DNA of 6,747 nucleotides from Candidatus Bathyarchaeota archaeon (GTDB taxonomy: Archaea; Thermoproteota; Bathyarchaeia; RBG-16-48-13; GCA-020355125), in contig JAUWJG010000046.1 in the NCBI GenBank assembly GCA_030607815.1, positions 1 to 6,747 of the forward strand, in the 5' to 3' direction. Positions 4,376 to 6,747 of the stretch are shown here, in pieces. Positions within the stretch are counted from its first letter, which is position 1, and every line of letters starts with the position of its first letter. The notes beneath the pieces were generated by a model. That model was given only the letters and a program-made list of their open reading frames with translations. It ran no database searches and was not told the DNA's origin. The position numbers and the translations under genes are program-made.

Positions 4376-4843
4376 ATGACCCCAAAAAATGGAACCATAC
4401 ACAAATTCGTTAATATGGTAGATATTTCATCAAAATCTATGATTTTCAGAATGACAGAGGCTGAGGGTACAATTTGTCTCTCTTCCGAGACTATGGATGC
4501 ATTAAAAAAAGGAATGGTTAAAAAGGGGAATGTGTTAGCGACTGCTGAGATCGCAGGTATTCTTGCAGCTAAGAAAACACATGAACTGCTCCCTCTATGT
4601 CACCAAATCCCAATCACAAGTGTAAACTTATTTTTCCATCTCATCGATGACGGAGTTAAAGTACGTTGTATAGTTAATGCAACCTATAGGACGGGTGTTG
4701 AAATGGAGGCGCTTATGGGTGTATCCACCGCCCTCCTTACTATTTGGGATATGGTAAAGTATATAGAAAAAGATGGAAAAGGGCAGTATCAAAACACAAG
4801 GATTGAGGGTATAAAAATCATAAAAAAGGTGAAAAGGGAGTGA
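4376..4843 (+). CDS. moaC: Cyclic pyranopterin monophosphate synthase MoaC
   Basis: The protein is 155 residues from ATG 4376. It converts the MoaA product into cyclic pyranopterin monophosphate and forms a hexamer in known members. The conserved blocks are all present: NMVDIS near the start, VKKGNVLATAEIAG with Lys50 in place of the catalytic lysine of the KGD loop, LLPLCHQI with His76, TGVEMEAL at 106-113, and IWDMVKYIEKD with Asp125 and Lys128 matching the E. coli Asp128/Lys131 pair. The C-terminus (GQYQNTRIEGIKI) is of archaeal type. A GTG at 4367 also opens the frame, but its GTGA looks like the Shine-Dalgarno for ATG 4376, five bases away, and no ribosome site precedes the GTG. It is separated from moaA by 56 bp and overlaps moaB by 4 bp. 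Confidence 0.93.
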   Translation: MTPKNGTIHKFVNMVDISSKSMIFRMTEAEGTICLSSETMDALKKGMVKKGNVLATAEIAGILAAKKTHELLPLCHQIPITSVNLFFHLIDDGVKVRCIVNATYRTGVEMEALMGVSTALLTIWDMVKYIEKDGKGQYQNTRIEGIKIIKKVKRE

Positions 4844-5343
4844 CTTACCATAACCATGACAGGAAAAGACGTATTCAAGCCGGATTTTCCCTCCTAATTA
4901 CGAGTGATTCACGTGATGAAAAGAGAGATGAATCAGGAAGGATGGCACGTGACCTTTTGACTAAGCAAAACCATAAGGTTATCGAATATAAGATTGTCAA
5001 AAATGATCCTCAATCAATCATAGATACTGTTAAAAAATTCCTAAAAAATGATGAGATTGATGTTGTTATAACTAGTGGCGGAACGGGCATAAGCTCTCGC
5101 GATGTGACCGTTGACACCCTCTCTCCCTTATTCGAAAAGACTTTAAACGGTTTCGGTGAACTCTTTCGAAATCTCAGTTATAGAGACGTGGGTGAAGCTG
5201 CCATGATTAGTCGTGCTACAGCAGGAATCATTGGGACAAAGATCATTTTCTGTATTCCAGGATCCACAAAAGCGATGGAACTTGCTCTAACACAACTTAT
5301 TTTACCTGGAATCGGGCACATTCTATGGGAGGTAAACCGATGA
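4840..5343 (+). CDS. moaB: MoaB/Mog-family molybdopterin adenylyltransferase
   Basis: 167 residues. The GTG start at 4840-4842 overlaps the moaC stop as GTGA, and a good GGTGA Shine-Dalgarno (4828-4832) lies seven bases upstream, so the non-ATG start is well supported. The MoCF/MPT-binding fold shows TSDSRD at 21-26, the SGGTG loop at 79-83 followed by SSRDVTVDT, GFGELFRNLSY at 103-113 and the PGST loop at 140-143. Archaeal MoaB proteins (shown for Pyrococcus furiosus) adenylate molybdopterin, a job done by MogA in E. coli; placement directly before moeA fits that role. The length is normal for MoaB. The first dozen residues (HNHDRKRR) are basic and His-rich, and look like an unconserved extension. 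Confidence 0.92.
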   Translation: MTYHNHDRKRRIQAGFSLLITSDSRDEKRDESGRMARDLLTKQNHKVIEYKIVKNDPQSIIDTVKKFLKNDEIDVVITSGGTGISSRDVTVDTLSPLFEKTLNGFGELFRNLSYRDVGEAAMISRATAGIIGTKIIFCIPGSTKAMELALTQLILPGIGHILWEVNR

Positions 5344-6557
5344 GTGCGATGACCCCCTTCAAATTACTTACATCCTATGAGAAAGCATTAACCATTATTC
5401 AGAAAACTCTTAGGCCAATAGACCGCATAGAGTCAATTCCAATAGAGACCGCGCATGATCGATTACTCGCTAAAGACTTACTTGCTGATATTTCGGTTCC
5501 TCCATTCCGTAGAGCTGCAATGGATGGCTATGCAGTAAAAGCTAAGGAGACATTTCATGCTTCAACAACCGAACCTAAACGACTTAAACTTGTAGATAAA
5601 ATACATGCAGGAGACTCCACCGACCGCAGTCTCAAATCTAAGGAATGTATTCAAGTAGCAACGGGTAGCCCTCTTCCTAAAAATGCAGACGCTGTTGTGA
5701 TGGTTGAATATACTTCTTTTCAAGGGGGTGTAGTGAACATTTTTCGTCCAGTTTATCCTGGCTCAAACATTTCTCCAAAAGGAGAGGATATAGAGAAAGG
5801 AACTATGGTTCTGAAGAAGAATGATCTTCTAATCCCCGCTAAAATTGGTGTTTTAGCTGCACTAGGTTACACACATATTGAGGTTTACGCTAAACCCCAA
5901 GTGATTGTTATTTCTACTGGTAGCGAGGTTCGTAAGATTGGCTCTAAGCTTGAATCTGGACAGATCTACGATGTAAACTCATACACAATCTCTGCCATTC
6001 TTAAAGAGAACGGAGCCATCCCTGTACCTCACAGCCCCGTTAAGGATAATCATGAAGAAATCAAATCGGTAATAGCGAACTCTTTAGATTACGAGCTGAT
6101 TGTGATTTCTGGAGGCAGTTCTGTGGGTGAACGGGACTTACTATCTCACGTTGTGGAGGAGATGGGAAAAATTATTTTCCACGGTGTTCAGGTGAAGCCA
6201 GGTAAACCAACTCTCTTCGGTATAATTGATGAGACGCCGATTTTTGGTATGCCTGGTTATCCTACTTCCTGTTTAAGTAATTCCTATCATTTCTTAAAAC
6301 CCGCAGTTCGTTTAATTGCACGGCTCCCTCCCCATGAGATGAGACGTATAAAAGCTAAACTGTCTCAGAGAGTCGTTTCAACCTCAGGAAGGTTACAATT
6401 CTTACCTGTTAATGTAAGTGATGGTATAGCGCAGCCCGTCTTCAAGACATCCGGAGCAATTACAAGTATGTCTAATGCAAACGGTTATTTAGTTTTACCA
6501 ATAAACTTAGATGTTATCGAAGAGGGGCAAGAAGTCACAGTATATCTCTTGAGGTAA
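5340..6557 (+). CDS. moeA: Molybdopterin molybdenumtransferase MoeA
   Basis: 405 residues from ATG 5340, the usual size of a four-domain MoeA. It inserts molybdate or tungstate into adenylated molybdopterin. Motifs in order: PFRRAAMDGYAV at 55-66, ATGSPLPKNADAVVMVE at 107-123, ISTGSE at 191-196, SGQIYDVNS at 206-214, the MPT-binding ISGGSSVGERD at 256-266, VKPGKPT at 285-291 and GMPGYPTS at 303-310; domain IV fills the last ~75 residues. Bacterial proteins usually read PGNP at the last site; Tyr replaces Asn here. The ATG is chosen over one at 5325 because GGAGG (5328-5332) sits seven bases upstream of 5340 and the ATG overlaps the moaB TGA as ATGA. It is the last gene of the operon. There is no fused periplasmic-binding (PBP-like) C-terminal domain, which some archaeal MoeA proteins carry. 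Confidence 0.94.
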   Translation: MSAMTPFKLLTSYEKALTIIQKTLRPIDRIESIPIETAHDRLLAKDLLADISVPPFRRAAMDGYAVKAKETFHASTTEPKRLKLVDKIHAGDSTDRSLKSKECIQVATGSPLPKNADAVVMVEYTSFQGGVVNIFRPVYPGSNISPKGEDIEKGTMVLKKNDLLIPAKIGVLAALGYTHIEVYAKPQVIVISTGSEVRKIGSKLESGQIYDVNSYTISAILKENGAIPVPHSPVKDNHEEIKSVIANSLDYELIVISGGSSVGERDLLSHVVEEMGKIIFHGVQVKPGKPTLFGIIDETPIFGMPGYPTSCLSNSYHFLKPAVRLIARLPPHEMRRIKAKLSQRVVSTSGRLQFLPVNVSDGIAQPVFKTSGAITSMSNANGYLVLPINLDVIEEGQEVTVYLLR

Positions 6558-6608
6558 AGTGAAGAAAGATGTATATAACTTAACAATTATTAGAGAAGAC
6601 GCCTTTTA

Positions 6609-6627
6609 AGGTGATTCTTGTTCACCT
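6609..6627 (+). terminator. Hairpin downstream of moeA, likely end of the moa operon
   Basis: AGGTGA (6609-6614) and TCACCT (6622-6627) form a perfect 6-bp stem with a 7-nt loop, about 50 nt after the moeA stop. Only a TTT follows directly; a T5 run lies further on at about 6700. The rest of 6558-6747 is A+T-rich with no ORF. A TATA-like TTAAATATTTA at 6659-6669 may belong to a gene beyond the window. Confidence 0.4.
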
Positions 6628-6747
6628 AGTTTAACCCATGGAAAATCTCAATACCCGCTTAAATATTTATTACATAATCTACATATTTATCGTCTATTAT
6701 TTTTAAAAACATCAAAAACTGTTTGGTTACTACTTTCCAAGATTAAA

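Noticed and set aside
5325..5339. ATG start that would extend MoeA by 5 residues
   Set aside because: The added codons are themselves the GGAGG Shine-Dalgarno for ATG 5340, which overlaps the moaB stop as ATGA.

Overview
The window looks archaeal. The first gene encodes a crenarchaeal/TACK-type single-domain OB-fold ssDNA-binding protein. Shine-Dalgarno sequences are of the GGAGG/GGTGA type, promoters carry A+T-rich TATA-like boxes, intergenic DNA is very A+T-rich with oligo-T terminators, and the molybdopterin genes are of archaeal type. The style of the OB-fold protein, with an uncharacterised N-terminal part before the OB fold, suggests a Bathyarchaeia-like TACK lineage. That placement is inference from recalled family character; no search was run. 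There are no rRNA, tRNA, CRISPR or transposase genes.

Layout. Positions 1-641 hold the 3' part of the OB-fold gene (+); its frame is open through the left edge. Positions 642-2001 form a gene-poor, A+T-rich region with only two tiny Cys-rich genes on the + strand: a 55-aa CxxC-x17-CxxC zinc-ribbon protein (972-1139) and a 54-aa five-cysteine protein (1529-1693). Each is followed by a copy of a dispersed element whose 58-bp core is identical (1316-1373 and 1787-1844, offset 471 bp), and several hairpins lie between. Positions 2002-3239 (-) hold a TatD-family metal-dependent hydrolase downstream of a two-CBS-domain protein, probably co-transcribed. Positions 3240-3362 are a divergent intergenic region with a TATA box and two copies of the palindrome ATATCGATAT spaced 22 bp apart. 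Positions 3363-6557 (+) form a compact molybdenum/tungsten cofactor operon: moaA, moaC, moaB, moeA. The last three are translationally coupled by 4-bp overlaps (GTGA, ATGA). A small hairpin follows moeA.

How the genes work together. MoaA (radical SAM) and MoaC convert GTP to cyclic pyranopterin monophosphate. MoaB would adenylate molybdopterin and MoeA would insert molybdate or tungstate. The sulfur-transfer step (MoaD/MoaE) is not encoded here and must lie elsewhere. The paired palindromes over the moaA TATA box and predicted start site suggest a dedicated repressor. The divergent CBS protein may be an adenylate-type ligand sensor, but a link to the cofactor pathway is only positional. TatD and the two small zinc-type proteins have no evident role in it.

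The most novel-looking material is the 58-bp perfect repeat beside the two micro-genes and the twin-palindrome operator of the moa operon.
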